DNA from: Orlajensenia flava
Lineage (GTDB): Bacteria; Actinomycetota; Actinomycetes; Actinomycetales; Microbacteriaceae
Length of the DNA: 64,000 bases
Direction: 5' to 3'
Assembly: GCF_004801905.1 (NCBI RefSeq)
Contig: NZ_SSSN01000012.1
Coordinates: 31,438 to 95,437 of the forward strand
Position numbers and translations under genes: made by a program. Position 1 is the first letter of the stretch. Each line of letters opens with the position of its first letter. The notes beneath the pieces were generated by a model. It made no database searches and was not told the DNA's origin. It saw nothing but the letters and a program-made list of their open reading frames with translations. This document shows, piece after piece, positions 19,288 to 28,119 of this stretch.

Positions 19288-20469
19288 ATGAGCGTGTGGA
19301 CCGAGCTGAGCGGGCAACCGGCGGCCATCGAGCTCTTCCGGTCGGCGGCGACGGCGGCGTCCCACCGTGCCGGTTCGGGTGACGCGCCCACCGATTCCGC
19401 CATGTCGCACGCCTGGCTCATCACCGGGCCGCCGGGCTCGGGTCGTTCCAACATCGCATACGCCTTCGCGGCCGCGCTCATCTCGGGCGATCCCGACGGC
19501 GATGCCGTAACGGCCGCCCAGGTCGAGGCGCGCAGTCATCCCGACCTCGCGGTTCTGAGTACAGAGGGCGTGTCGATCAAGGTCGACGACGTGCGCCAGA
19601 TCGTCCGGTCGTCGGCCTACTCGCCATCCGTCGGGCGCTATCGCGTCATGGTCATCGAAGACGCGGACCGCATGCCGGAGCGCACGTCCAATGTTCTGCT
19701 CAAGGCGCTCGAGGAGCCGCCGGAGCGCACCGTCTGGATCCTCTGCGCTCCGAGCGAGGCCGACCTCATCCCCACCATCCGGTCCCGCGTGCGCAGCGTA
19801 CGGTTGCGCGTTCCGAGCGTCGATGACGTGGCGGCCCTGCTCATCGCCCGCGACGACGTGCCACCCCCCCTCGCCGAGCAGGCGGCGCGCCACGCGCAGA
19901 GTCACATCGGCATGGCCCGACGATTGGCCACCAGCAGGGAGGCGAGAGACCGACGGGACGAGACGCTGGTCGCTGCTCTCGGCATCCGCACCGTGACGGA
20001 TGCGGTCATGGCCGCTGCGCGCCTGCTCGAGATAGCGGGTGACGACGCGAAGGCCATCACCGCCGAACGGGACGCGGAGGAGCGGCAGAAGGCGCTCCAT
20101 TCTCTCGGCGTCGAACCCGGCGCGACGGTGCCCGCCGCCCTGCGCGGCCAGCTGAAGGCGCTCGAGGACGATCAGAAGCGTCGGGCCACCCGCAGCCTGC
20201 GCGATGGCATCGACCGCATCCTGGTCGACCTGTCCTCCCTCTTCCGCGACGTGCTCATGCGACAGCTCGGACGGCAGGACTCGACCATCAACGTCGAGCT
20301 GTCCGACGGGCTCGCCGCAGCCGCATCCCTCTCGACCCCCGCGCAGACCCTGGCCTCGCTCGACGCCATCACCGCCGCGCGCACGCGGATCGAGGGGAAC
20401 GTCGCCCCGTTGCTCGCCCTCGAGGCGATGCTCATCGCCTTCCGTCGCAGAGAGGAATCCGTCTCATGA
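19288..20469 (+). CDS. holB: DNA polymerase III delta' subunit
   Basis: A 393-aa clamp-loader subunit (AAA+ fold). The modified P-loop is GPPGSGRSN, with Arg in place of Lys as expected for a non-hydrolysing delta'. VIEDADRMPERTSNVLLKALEEPP is the equivalent of the Walker B/sensor region (quoted motifs: VMVIEDADRM, NVLLKALEEPP), and IRSRVRSVRLR is the sensor-1/SRC-like segment. It lacks the Cys4 zinc site common in gamma/tau. ATG 19288 has no ribosome site. TAGCCT at 19276-19281 is six bases upstream, which suggests a leaderless transcript. Follows topA-tmk as in other actinobacteria. Confidence 0.94.
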   Translation: MSVWTELSGQPAAIELFRSAATAASHRAGSGDAPTDSAMSHAWLITGPPGSGRSNIAYAFAAALISGDPDGDAVTAAQVEARSHPDLAVLSTEGVSIKVDDVRQIVRSSAYSPSVGRYRVMVIEDADRMPERTSNVLLKALEEPPERTVWILCAPSEADLIPTIRSRVRSVRLRVPSVDDVAALLIARDDVPPPLAEQAARHAQSHIGMARRLATSREARDRRDETLVAALGIRTVTDAVMAAARLLEIAGDDAKAITAERDAEERQKALHSLGVEPGATVPAALRGQLKALEDDQKRRATRSLRDGIDRILVDLSSLFRDVLMRQLGRQDSTINVELSDGLAAAASLSTPAQTLASLDAITAARTRIEGNVAPLLALEAMLIAFRRREESVS

Positions 20470-21998
20470 CGCGTACCGTCCCCCGTTGGACCGCAGCGCT
20501 GGCCGCCCTGGCGGTTGCCGCGATCGTCCTCACCGGGTGCGTGCCATCCGCGAGCCGGACCTCGCCGACGTCGACGCCGACCGGCGAGACGGTCCCGGCG
20601 CAACTACAGCCCTTCTACGATCAGTCGATCACCTGGACGTCGTGCGGAGGCGGGATGCAGTGCGCGAAGGCCAAGGCGCCCCTCGACTATCGTGACCCCA
20701 CGACCGGAGAGGTGGAGCTCGCCCTCGTCCGCCACCCGGCGACCGGGGAGAGGATCGGCTCCCTCCTGGTCAATCCGGGCGGTCCGGGCGGCTCGGGCTA
20801 CGACTTCGTCAAGGACTCGCTCGACTACGCGGTCGACAAGAAGCTGCAGGAGCACTACGACATCGTCGGCTTCGATCCGCGCGGCGTCGCCCGCTCCGAC
20901 GGAGTCACCTGCCTGGACGCCTCCGCGATGGACCACTACCTCTACGACATCCCGGCTGGCACGCGCGGAAGCGACCAGTGGATAGCCGAGCAGGATGCGA
21001 CGGCCAAGGCGTTCGCGGCAGCATGCAACGCCAAGACCGGCCCCCTCCTCGACAACGTCGACACCGAGAGCGCGGCGCGCGACCTCGACGTCCTGCGCGC
21101 GGCACTCGGCGACAAGAAGCTCAGCTATCTCGGCTACTCCTACGGCACGTTCCTCGGTGCGACCTACGCGGGGCTGTTCCCCGACAAGGCCGGACGGATG
21201 GTGCTCGACGGCGCCCTCGACCCGGCAACGAACAACTTCGACGTGACGAAGGAGCAGGCCAAGGGATTCGAGAGTGCCCTGCGCGCCTATCTCGCCGACT
21301 GCCTCGGCGACTCCTCGTCCTGTCCGTTCTCCGGATCGGTCGACGGCGCGATGCAGACCATCTCCAAGCTGCTCGCGTCGGTGGAGGCGGGCCCGATCCG
21401 AGGCGGCGACGGACGGATGCTCGGTGCCAACACGCTGACGACGGCCATCATCTACCCGCTCTACTCGAAGGAGGGCTGGCCGGCCCTCAGCAAGATGTTC
21501 GACTCCGTGCTCGCCGGTGATGCCGACACGGCGTTCTACTACGCGGACCAGTACAACGGACGGCAGGACGACGGCAGCTACAAGGACAATTCGACCGAGG
21601 CGTTCATGGCCGTGAACTGCATGGACTACAGCTACAACGACGACCCGAACGCGATGCGCGCGCAGGCCACTGAGCTCGCCGCCGCCGCGCCCGTCATCGG
21701 ACCGTACTTCGGCTACGGCGACATCGCCTGCGCCAACTGGCCGTATGCGACCCGCGCCGAGCGCACGGAGATCCACGCGAAGGGCGCGCCGCCGATCCTG
21801 GTCGTCGGGACAACCAACGACCCCGCGACCCCGTACGTGTGGGCGCAGGCGCTCGCGAAGCAACTCGATTCCGGCGTGCTGGTCACCTACAAGGGCGAGG
21901 GCCACACGGCTTACAACAAGTCGAACAGCTGCGTGAACGATGCCGTCGACACGTTCCTGCTCACCGGGAAACCGCCGGCGTCCGACCCGAACTGCTGA
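20466..21998 (+). CDS. TAP-like alpha/beta-hydrolase lipoprotein (tripeptidyl aminopeptidase family)
   Basis: A 510-aa exported peptidase-like protein. The signal peptide ends in a lipobox (VLTGC, Cys near residue 20), so it should be anchored outside the membrane. The catalytic domain shows VNPGGPGGSGYDF (oxyanion region), GYSYGTFLGATYAG (nucleophile Ser in G-x-S-x-G), a C-terminal VVGTTNDPATPY (acid Asp) and GEGHTAY (His), the layout of Streptomyces SlpD/SlpE and mycobacterial CaeA-type proteins. Paired cysteines in the cap probably form disulfides. The start overlaps the holB stop (ATGA). Natural substrates are unknown. Confidence 0.9.
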   Translation: MTRTVPRWTAALAALAVAAIVLTGCVPSASRTSPTSTPTGETVPAQLQPFYDQSITWTSCGGGMQCAKAKAPLDYRDPTTGEVELALVRHPATGERIGSLLVNPGGPGGSGYDFVKDSLDYAVDKKLQEHYDIVGFDPRGVARSDGVTCLDASAMDHYLYDIPAGTRGSDQWIAEQDATAKAFAAACNAKTGPLLDNVDTESAARDLDVLRAALGDKKLSYLGYSYGTFLGATYAGLFPDKAGRMVLDGALDPATNNFDVTKEQAKGFESALRAYLADCLGDSSSCPFSGSVDGAMQTISKLLASVEAGPIRGGDGRMLGANTLTTAIIYPLYSKEGWPALSKMFDSVLAGDADTAFYYADQYNGRQDDGSYKDNSTEAFMAVNCMDYSYNDDPNAMRAQATELAAAAPVIGPYFGYGDIACANWPYATRAERTEIHAKGAPPILVVGTTNDPATPYVWAQALAKQLDSGVLVTYKGEGHTAYNKSNSCVNDAVDTFLLTGKPPASDPNC

Positions 21999-22029
21999 GC
22001 GAGCGCAGGAGCGCAACCGCAGACGAGAG

Positions 22030-22054
22030 AAGCCCCGGCGTGATGCCGGGGCTT
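22030..22054. terminator. Hairpin between peptidase gene and tRNA-Thr
   Basis: AAGCCCCGGC-gtgat-GCCGGGGCTT, a perfect ten-pair stem. It lies between a plus-strand gene and a minus-strand tRNA and likely stops both. Confidence 0.8.
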
Positions 22055-22061
22055 ATGCAAG

Positions 22062-22134
22062 GGCCGCCTCCGGGAATCGAACCCGGGACCTATTCATTAC
22101 GAGTGAATCGCTCTGCCGACTGAGCTAAGGCGGC
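22062..22134 (-). tRNA. tRNA-Thr(CGT)
   Basis: The minus strand folds into a 73-nt cloverleaf. The acceptor GCCGCCT pairs with AGGCGGC, the D arm holds TAGCTCAGTCGGCAGAGC, and the anticodon arm is ATTCA-CTCGTAA-TGAAT (anticodon CGT, codon ACG). The T arm is CCCGG-GTTCGATT-CCCGG-like. CCA is not encoded. Confidence 0.94.
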
Positions 22135-22227
22135 GTCGTGCTCTCACGGCTCACGCCGGATTGCACAGTAGGAAAGCATACCGGGTTCGCGCGACGGCCT
22201 CGAACCGGGCCCCGCTACGCTCGAGAC

Positions 22228-23211
22228 ATGACGGATGCGCTGCGCTGGGGAATTCTTGCAACGGGCGGAATCGCCCACATGTTCACGAGCGACCTGGTGG
22301 CGAACGGCTTCACCGTGCAGGCCGTCGGCTCTCGGAGCCAGGAGTCGGCCGACGCGTTCGCCGCGGAGTTCGACATCCCCCATGCGCATGCCGATTACGC
22401 AGCCCTGGCCGCGGACCCCGAGGTAGACATCATCTACGTGTCGACACCGCATCCGTTCCATGCCGAGCACGCGACACTCGCGCTGAACGCCGGCAAGCAC
22501 GTTCTGGTCGAGAAGCCGTTCACCATCAACGCCGAGGAGGCCGAGGCCGTCATCCGGCTCGCCCGAGAGAAGAACCTGCTGGTCCTGGAGGCCATGTGGA
22601 CGCGCTGGCTTCCGCACATGGTGCGCATCCGCGAGATCATCGCCGCCGGAACGCTCGGCGATGTCCGCACCCTCATCGCCGACCACACGCAGGACCTGCC
22701 CGACGACCCGGGCCACCGCCTCAACGACCTCGCCCTCGGAGGCGGCGCCCTGCTCGACCTCGGCATCTACCCCATCTCGTTCTCCTTCGACCTGTTCGGC
22801 GAGCCCGAGACCGTGCAAGCGGTGGCCACGTTCAAGGAGACGGGGGCGGATGCCCAGGTCGCCACCCTGTTCCGTTACTCGGGCGATCAGGTCGCGTCGA
22901 CCCTCTCGGCCAGCGACACCGCCGGACCGAACGCCGCGATGGTGCTGGGAACGGATGCGCGCATCGAGATCGACGGCGTCTGGTACAGCCCGACGACCTT
23001 CCGTGTGGTGAAGCCGGACGGCGAGGTCCTCGAGAGCTTCACGGCGGAGGTGACCGGCCGTGGCATGCAGTTCCAGGCAGCCGAGGCCGAGCGGCTGATC
23101 GCCGCGGGGCGCATCTCAGGCGACATCCTCTCGACCGACGAGACGCTCGCCATCATGCGCACCCTCGACACGATCCGCGACCAGATCGGCCTGCGCTACC
23201 CGGGCGAGTGA
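22228..23211 (+). CDS. Gfo/Idh/MocA family NAD(P)-dependent oxidoreductase
   Basis: A 327-aa dehydrogenase-like protein. The N-terminal Rossmann domain starts MTDALRWGILATGGIAHMF, with the first Gly motif GILATGGIA, and continues IIYVSTPHPFHAEHA and KHVLVEKPFTINAEEAE. EKP is the family signature and its lysine is catalytic. The C-terminal beta-sheet domain carries GGGALLDLGIYPISF, the usual Asp-x-x-x-Tyr/His substrate region. ATG 22228 has no ribosome site; TACGCT (22216-22221) six bases upstream points to a leaderless transcript. Substrate (sugar, inositol or dihydrodiol) cannot be assigned. Confidence 0.92.
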   Translation: MTDALRWGILATGGIAHMFTSDLVANGFTVQAVGSRSQESADAFAAEFDIPHAHADYAALAADPEVDIIYVSTPHPFHAEHATLALNAGKHVLVEKPFTINAEEAEAVIRLAREKNLLVLEAMWTRWLPHMVRIREIIAAGTLGDVRTLIADHTQDLPDDPGHRLNDLALGGGALLDLGIYPISFSFDLFGEPETVQAVATFKETGADAQVATLFRYSGDQVASTLSASDTAGPNAAMVLGTDARIEIDGVWYSPTTFRVVKPDGEVLESFTAEVTGRGMQFQAAEAERLIAAGRISGDILSTDETLAIMRTLDTIRDQIGLRYPGE

Positions 23212-23273
23212 GGCCGCGAGCAATGCTCGTGTTCCGAGGATTCCCAGAGTCGGCCGCGTAGGCTACCGCGGTC

Positions 23274-24704
23274 ATGACCGAACCCGAGCCAACGTCCGAA
23301 CGTCCGGGCATCAGTCGACTCTTCCGCGAGCACCGCCGTGCGTGGGTCGTCGCCGGCGTCGCCGCGGTGTTCGCGCTCCTGGCGGGTGGAGCAATCGCCG
23401 CGGGAGCAGCGACGGTGCCGCCCCCCGGAGTCGCCGCAGCCGCCTCGACGACAGGGACGACTGCACCGACGGCGACCGCGAGACCCGTCGCCGCCAACCC
23501 CACCGTCAGCAGGCTGCGCACGTGCTCCGTATCCGCTCAGGCGGCGGATGGCCGGCTCGCCCAGATGCAGGCGCAGGTGCGCAACGCCACCACGGGCGAG
23601 TTGCTCTTCGACCGCGGTGGCAGCACCCCGTCGCGCGCGGCGAGCGTCATGAAGGTGCTCACGTCGGCCGCAGCACTCGACGTCCTCGGCCCGGACTACC
23701 GCGCTACCACGACGGTCGTGAAGGGCTCGAGTCCCGGTTCGGTCGTACTCGTCGGGGGCGGTGACCTCACCCTCTCCCGACTGCCGGGCGGACAGCACTC
23801 CACCTACGACGGCGTGGCGCACCTCGACGACCTGGCGCGACAGGTGAAGGCGGCGTGGAGCGCCGACCCGTCCAATCCTCCGCTGACGACGCTCGTGCTG
23901 GATTCCTCGTTCTTCAGCGGTCCGGAGTGGCAACCGAGTTGGAACACCAAGGAGCAGGGTGACGGCTACATGCCGCACATCGCGGCTCTCGAGGTCGACG
24001 GGGACCGCGACAACCCCGCGCGAGCGACATCCCCCCGGAGTGACGACCCCGTCGGGCGCGCCGGTCAGGCCTTCGCCGACGAGCTCGGCGTGAGCGACGT
24101 TCAACGCGGACCGGCGCCAGCGGGAGCCGCTCAGCTGGGATTCGTGCAGTCTCCGACGGTCGCCTCGCTCATTCAGCAGGCGCTCATCGTCTCGGACAAC
24201 ACGATCGCCGAGATGCTCGGACGCCTGACAGCCATCAAGGCAGGAACCGGCAGCGACTTCGGGTCCATCAACGCCGCCGTCGTGGCCGCCCTCGGCTCGT
24301 ACGGCATCGACACGACCGGCATCCACGTCGCCGACGGATCGGGTCTCTCCGACGACAACGCCATTCCGCCGAACTACCTGACGCAGCTCTTCGTCAAGAT
24401 CAACGCCCGCACGGGCGACCTCGGCGTCATCTTCGACGGCCTGCCGATCGCCGGCAAGACGGGATCGCTCTCCTACAGCGACCGCTTCACCGGCGACGCG
24501 GCGGTCGCGGATGGATCCGTCTTCGCCAAGACCGGATGGATCGACACCGGCTACACCCTCTCGGGCGTCATCCACTCCTCCGACGGCACCCCGCTCACGT
24601 TCGCCGTCTATGCCCTCGGAGACGTCGGCGATGACGCCAAGACCGCCATCGACCTGCTCACGGCGGCGTTCTACCGATGCGGTGACGACCTCTCGAACAA
24701 CTGA
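23274..24704 (+). CDS. dacB: D-alanyl-D-alanine carboxypeptidase/endopeptidase, PBP4 type (S13)
   Basis: A 476-aa envelope enzyme that trims or opens peptidoglycan cross-links. The cytoplasmic N-terminus and one TM helix (about 23-46) act as signal anchor. Active-site motifs of the S13 family are RAASVMKVLTSAAAL (SxxK), SDNTIAEML (SxN) and IAGKTGSLSYSDRF (KTG). The large insertion between SxxK and SxN typical of PBP4 is present. A TAGGCT box at 23259-23264 lies nine bases before ATG 23274 and there is no ribosome site, so the leader is absent or nearly so. Confidence 0.92.
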   Translation: MTEPEPTSERPGISRLFREHRRAWVVAGVAAVFALLAGGAIAAGAATVPPPGVAAAASTTGTTAPTATARPVAANPTVSRLRTCSVSAQAADGRLAQMQAQVRNATTGELLFDRGGSTPSRAASVMKVLTSAAALDVLGPDYRATTTVVKGSSPGSVVLVGGGDLTLSRLPGGQHSTYDGVAHLDDLARQVKAAWSADPSNPPLTTLVLDSSFFSGPEWQPSWNTKEQGDGYMPHIAALEVDGDRDNPARATSPRSDDPVGRAGQAFADELGVSDVQRGPAPAGAAQLGFVQSPTVASLIQQALIVSDNTIAEMLGRLTAIKAGTGSDFGSINAAVVAALGSYGIDTTGIHVADGSGLSDDNAIPPNYLTQLFVKINARTGDLGVIFDGLPIAGKTGSLSYSDRFTGDAAVADGSVFAKTGWIDTGYTLSGVIHSSDGTPLTFAVYALGDVGDDAKTAIDLLTAAFYRCGDDLSNN

Positions 24705-24776
24705 CGGTGCCCTGGGCCTTCCAGGAGGCCGGAGTGACGGGGACCTGGTGAACGTGAATCAGGCGATCGCCGTGGA

Positions 24777-24807
24777 GTCAGGCGGAAATGGCCCATTTCG
24801 GCCTGAC
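24777..24807. repeat. Interrupted inverted repeat after dacB
   Basis: GTCAGGC-G-GAAATG (24777-24790), loop gccc, then CATTTC-G-GCCTGAC (24794-24807). A seven-pair outer stem and six-pair inner stem are separated by a G-G mismatch. It may serve as the dacB terminator. The split-stem geometry resembles the repeats at 27406, 33112 and 40023. Confidence 0.6.
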
Positions 24808-24839
24808 GCGCGGCCGTTCTCCTGCGCCAGAATCGAGCC

Positions 24840-26063
24840 ATGGACATCGAGGGCGGCCCGCTGAACCGTGCGATGGACGACGGCGTCGCGGATGACGGTG
24901 CAATCGCCGCCGACGTGGTCGATCTGCTCGCGGCGCTCGTGCGCATCGACTCGGGCAACGTCCGCCTCGGCGGCCCGGGCAACAGCGTCCTGGCCGAGCT
25001 CCTCGCCTGCCGCCTCGAGGAGAGCGGATTCGACGTCCGGACGATCGGCGAGGATGCGCTGCAGCCCAGCGTGATCGCGATCCGGCGCGGAACCGGCGGC
25101 GGCCGGACCCTGCTCATCAACGGCCATCTCGACACCGTGCCCGTATCCGGGTCCGCCGGCGACGGGCTCGAGCCCCGGGTCGAGGCGGGTCGTCTCCACG
25201 GCCGCGGAAGCTACGACATGAAGAGCGGGATCGCGGCGGCGGTGGTCGCTGCCGAACGCGCAGAGTCGACGGCCGGCGACGTCATCCTGACCCTCGTGGC
25301 GGACGAGGAGTTCGGCTCGACGGGCACGGAGGACGTCCTCAGGGCGCTCCGTCACGAGGCGATCGATGGTGGGGTGGTCGTCGAGCCCACCGACCTGCAG
25401 CTGACCGTCGCCCATCGCGGGTTCGCCTGGTTCCGGTTGGAGGTGCAGGGCCGTGCGGCTCACGGCTCGCAGCCCGAGCTCGGCGTCGACGCCATTGCGG
25501 GTACCGTGCACCTGCTCGACGCGGTGCGCGCCCTCGGCGACACCCTCGCCGGGCGGTCGGCGCATCCGCTGCTCGGCTTCTCGACCGTGCGCGTCTCGAC
25601 GATCGAGGGAGGAACGGATGCGGCGACCATCGCCGATCACTGCACCGTCACGCTCGAGCGGCGCACCCTGCCGGGTGAGACGCCGCACGCCGTGCGCGCC
25701 GAGCTCGAGAGCGTCCTCGCGTCCGCAGCCGAGCGGCTCGGCGTGACCTGGCTGCTCGAGGAGCTCGTCTCGCGTTCCGCCCTCGACACGGCGCCGGGCC
25801 CTCTCGAGGATGCCGTGAGCCGGGCGTTCACCGCCGTCATGGGCGAGGCCCCGGTGCGCCGCGGCGACCCGTGGTGGACCGACGCCGGCCTCATCGCCGA
25901 GGCGGGCATCCCCGTCCTCGTCCTCGGTGCCGCCGGCGGTGGAGCGCACGCGGCGGACGAGTGGGTCGACATCGAGTCCGTAGCCTCGCTCACCGCCGTG
26001 CTGCAGCGTCTCGTCGCCGATTTCTGCGGTGCGAAGATGGAGGGGGACGAGGAGCTACCGTGA
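24840..26063 (+). CDS. M20 family metallohydrolase (ArgE/DapE/ACY1-like)
   Basis: A 407-aa dizinc amidohydrolase. Metal ligands and motifs in order are NGHLDTVP (His), GRGSYDMKSG (bridging Asp), VADEEFGSTG (general-base Glu and metal Glu), VVEPTD (Glu) and GGGAHAADEW (His). The dimerisation domain with a conserved His (RAAHGSQP) sits in the middle. ATG 24840 is six bases after a CAGAAT box, so it may be leaderless. It overlaps the nicotinamidase-like gene by four bases (GTGA). Family members cleave N-acyl amino acids, succinyl-DAP or peptides; the substrate is not evident. Because the arg operon here uses ArgJ, ArgE activity would not be required. Confidence 0.9.
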   Translation: MDIEGGPLNRAMDDGVADDGAIAADVVDLLAALVRIDSGNVRLGGPGNSVLAELLACRLEESGFDVRTIGEDALQPSVIAIRRGTGGGRTLLINGHLDTVPVSGSAGDGLEPRVEAGRLHGRGSYDMKSGIAAAVVAAERAESTAGDVILTLVADEEFGSTGTEDVLRALRHEAIDGGVVVEPTDLQLTVAHRGFAWFRLEVQGRAAHGSQPELGVDAIAGTVHLLDAVRALGDTLAGRSAHPLLGFSTVRVSTIEGGTDAATIADHCTVTLERRTLPGETPHAVRAELESVLASAAERLGVTWLLEELVSRSALDTAPGPLEDAVSRAFTAVMGEAPVRRGDPWWTDAGLIAEAGIPVLVLGAAGGGAHAADEWVDIESVASLTAVLQRLVADFCGAKMEGDEELP

Positions 26064-26653
26064 GCCGAGCATTGCTGATCATCGACGTGCAGAACGACTT
26101 CACCGAGGGGGGAGCGCTCGGCGTTGACGGCGGCGCTGCTGTCGCCGCGGGCGTCAGCCGGCTGCTCGAGGCGCATCCGGATGCCTACGACCTCGTCGTC
26201 GCCTCCCGTGACTGGCATGACGCCGACAATGACAATGGCGGACACTTCGCCGGCGAGCAGGCGCCCGATTTCGTCGCCACCTGGCCAGAGCACTGCGTGG
26301 CGGGCACGCCCGGCGCCGAGTACCACTCCGACCTCGCGACGGATGCCATCGACATCCACGTGCAGAAGGGGCAGGGGCAGCCGGCGTACTCGATCTTCGA
26401 GGGGACGACGCCCGATGGCGAGACGCTCTCGCAGGTGCTCGCCGATCGCGGCATCACCGACATCGACGTCGTCGGTCTCGCGACGGACTACTGCGTGCGT
26501 GCGAGCGCCCTCGACGCCATCGAACACGGTCAGCACGTGCGGGTGCTCACCGACCTCGTCGCCGGTGTCGCCGACGAATCGAGCGCCTCCGCCCTCGCGG
26601 AGCTCGCTCACGCCGGCGCCGACGTGGTCGACTCCTCCGTGGTCGCCGCGTGA
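26060..26653 (+). CDS. pncA: Nicotinamidase/isochorismatase family hydrolase
   Basis: A 197-aa cysteine hydrolase. The catalytic triad is visible: Asp in LLIIDVQNDF, Lys in IHVQKGQG and Cys in LATDYCVRAS. The metal-site pattern ASRDWHDADN plus GGHF is that of nicotinamidases, which turn nicotinamide into nicotinate for NAD salvage. GTG 26060 overlaps the M20 gene stop, and its own stop overlaps the next start (GTGA). The PncA identity is likely from the metal-site motif and length, but not certain. Confidence 0.82.
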   Translation: MSRALLIIDVQNDFTEGGALGVDGGAAVAAGVSRLLEAHPDAYDLVVASRDWHDADNDNGGHFAGEQAPDFVATWPEHCVAGTPGAEYHSDLATDAIDIHVQKGQGQPAYSIFEGTTPDGETLSQVLADRGITDIDVVGLATDYCVRASALDAIEHGQHVRVLTDLVAGVADESSASALAELAHAGADVVDSSVVAA

Positions 26654-27384
26654 GCCTCTACGCCGAGGCCCGCGACGGAGCGCTCATCTCCTACGACGTG
26701 CATGGCGGCGGCCGGCCCGGCGTTCCCGTCCTGTTCGTGCACGGGTTCGCCGCCGATGCCGCCGTCACCTGGGAGCAGACCGGCTGGCTGCGCGCCCTCG
26801 GCGACCGACCGCTCGTCACCATGGACCTCCGCGGGCACGGCGCGAGCGACAAGCCGACGGATGCCGACGCGTACGCGCCCATCGTTCAGGGCGCCGACCT
26901 GCTCGCCGTCCTCGACTCCGCCGGGGTCGATGAGGTCGACGTCGTCGCCTATTCCATGGGCACGCGCGTCGCCTCGGCCCTTGGTGAGATCGCGCCCGAG
27001 CGCATCCGTCGAGTCGTCCTGGGTGGGACCGGCCCCATCGAACGCTTCGCCACATGGGACATCGCGGAGGTGGAACGGATGCTGCACGGGGGAGATCCTG
27101 CCGAGGATCGCATCACCCGGGCGGTCCTTCGACGAGCCCTCGAGGCGGGCAACGATCCCGAGGCGATGCTCGCGTGCGTGCGGGGAATGACCGGCGCACC
27201 GCTCATCGCGCCCGGCGATGCGCCCGTGCTCTTCGTGGCGGGCGAACTCGACGATGTGACCGAGGGGGCGCGCCAACTCGCGGAGGACTGGAGCGCCCAC
27301 TACGTCAGCATCCCCGGCCGCGACCACATCAACGTGCTGACCGCACGCGCCTATAAGGACACGGTCGTCGACTTCCTCGCCTAG
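26650..27384 (+). CDS. Alpha/beta-fold hydrolase
   Basis: A 244-aa cytosolic hydrolase. It shows LFVHGFAADA (oxyanion region), MDLRGHGASDKP, the nucleophile in VVAYSMGTRVA (Ser, A-x-S-M-G), an acid in VAGELDDVTEG and the histidine in PGRDHINVL. The short cap and lack of a signal suggest a small esterase or C-C hydrolase. It is the third gene in a GTGA-coupled operon with the M20 and nicotinamidase-like genes. Substrate unknown. Confidence 0.87.
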   Translation: MSLYAEARDGALISYDVHGGGRPGVPVLFVHGFAADAAVTWEQTGWLRALGDRPLVTMDLRGHGASDKPTDADAYAPIVQGADLLAVLDSAGVDEVDVVAYSMGTRVASALGEIAPERIRRVVLGGTGPIERFATWDIAEVERMLHGGDPAEDRITRAVLRRALEAGNDPEAMLACVRGMTGAPLIAPGDAPVLFVAGELDDVTEGARQLAEDWSAHYVSIPGRDHINVLTARAYKDTVVDFLA

Positions 27385-27405
27385 CCTCTCCTCGCGGAGA
27401 AGACG

Positions 27406-27463
27406 CCGTTGGGCAGTAGATGTCCCGTCGCGGCCCGCCCTGGCGACATCTCCTGCCCAACGG
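27406..27463. repeat. Split-stem intergenic inverted repeat
   Basis: CCGTTGGGCAG-T-AGATGTC (27406-27424) and GACATCT-C-CTGCCCAACGG (27445-27463) pair over 11 + 7 positions with one mismatch around a 20-base loop. It fills the 88-bp gap between two converging genes, so bidirectional termination is one role. The loop-side GTC...GCGACA and an internal GGCCCG are shared with the repeat at 40023, suggesting a dispersed family. Confidence 0.75.
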
Positions 27464-27472
27464 ATGGGGGTC

Positions 27473-28078
27473 TCAGGAGCGCACGGCGCGCAGCACCCGG
27501 TAGCCCTTGCCCACTCCCTCGCGCGTGACGGTGAGGTGCGGGAACTCCTCGCGCAGCCACCGGTGCAGCGAGTCGGCTCCGAGGTTCTTCTGCACGACGA
27601 GCCAGGCGTCACCGTCATCGGCGACGCGGGGGAGCCAGAGGCGCAGCAACTCGTGCAATGCGTCCTTGCCGATGCGGATGGGAGGGTTCGACCAGACCGT
27701 GGCGAAACGCACGTCGGCGGGAACATCCTCGGGTTTCACGGCGTTCACATTGGATACGCCCACCTTCTCCGCATTCCGCCGCACCAGTTCGAGCGCCCGC
27801 TCGTTCACGTCAACCGCCCACACCGTCGCATCCGGGGCCTCGAGCGCGAGGGTCAGGGCGACGGGCCCCCATCCGCATCCGAGGTCGAGCAGGTCGCCCG
27901 ACGTCGGCGGCTTCGGCACGTTGTACAGCAGTTCGGCCGTGCCGTCGTCGATGTGATCGGGGCTGAAGACGCCATTGGCCGTCGTGAGCGTGTACTCCCG
28001 ACCCGACAGTCGCACATCGATCTGACGGGTCTTCAACTCGGTCGCCGGTGTGGACGTGAAGTAATGCTCCGAGGCCAT
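27473..28078 (-). CDS. Class I SAM-dependent methyltransferase (RsmC/RlmG-like small domain)
   Basis: A 201-aa methyltransferase that resembles the catalytic half of 16S rRNA G1207 methyltransferase RsmC. It shows the lead-in TTANGVFSPDHIDDGT, SAM motif I LLDLGCGWGPVALTLA, the acidic loop VWAVDVNERAL, and motif IV SNPPIRIGK (N-P-P, typical of N2-guanine methyltransferases). ATG 28078 is preferred over the TTG at 28087. A TAACTT box on the minus strand (28091-28086) lies exactly seven bases before it, giving a leaderless mRNA. Divergent from hflX across 41 bp. Confidence 0.88.
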   Translation of the reverse strand: MASEHYFTSTPATELKTRQIDVRLSGREYTLTTANGVFSPDHIDDGTAELLYNVPKPPTSGDLLDLGCGWGPVALTLALEAPDATVWAVDVNERALELVRRNAEKVGVSNVNAVKPEDVPADVRFATVWSNPPIRIGKDALHELLRLWLPRVADDGDAWLVVQKNLGADSLHRWLREEFPHLTVTREGVGKGYRVLRAVRS

Positions 28079-28119
28079 GTCAGGCAAGTTACCCCACAGG
28101 AAGAACTATCGTTAACGCA

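Noticed and set aside
23217-23229. CGAGCAATGCTCG palindrome after the oxidoreductase gene as terminator
   Set aside because: The stem is only about five pairs with almost no loop, too weak to call.
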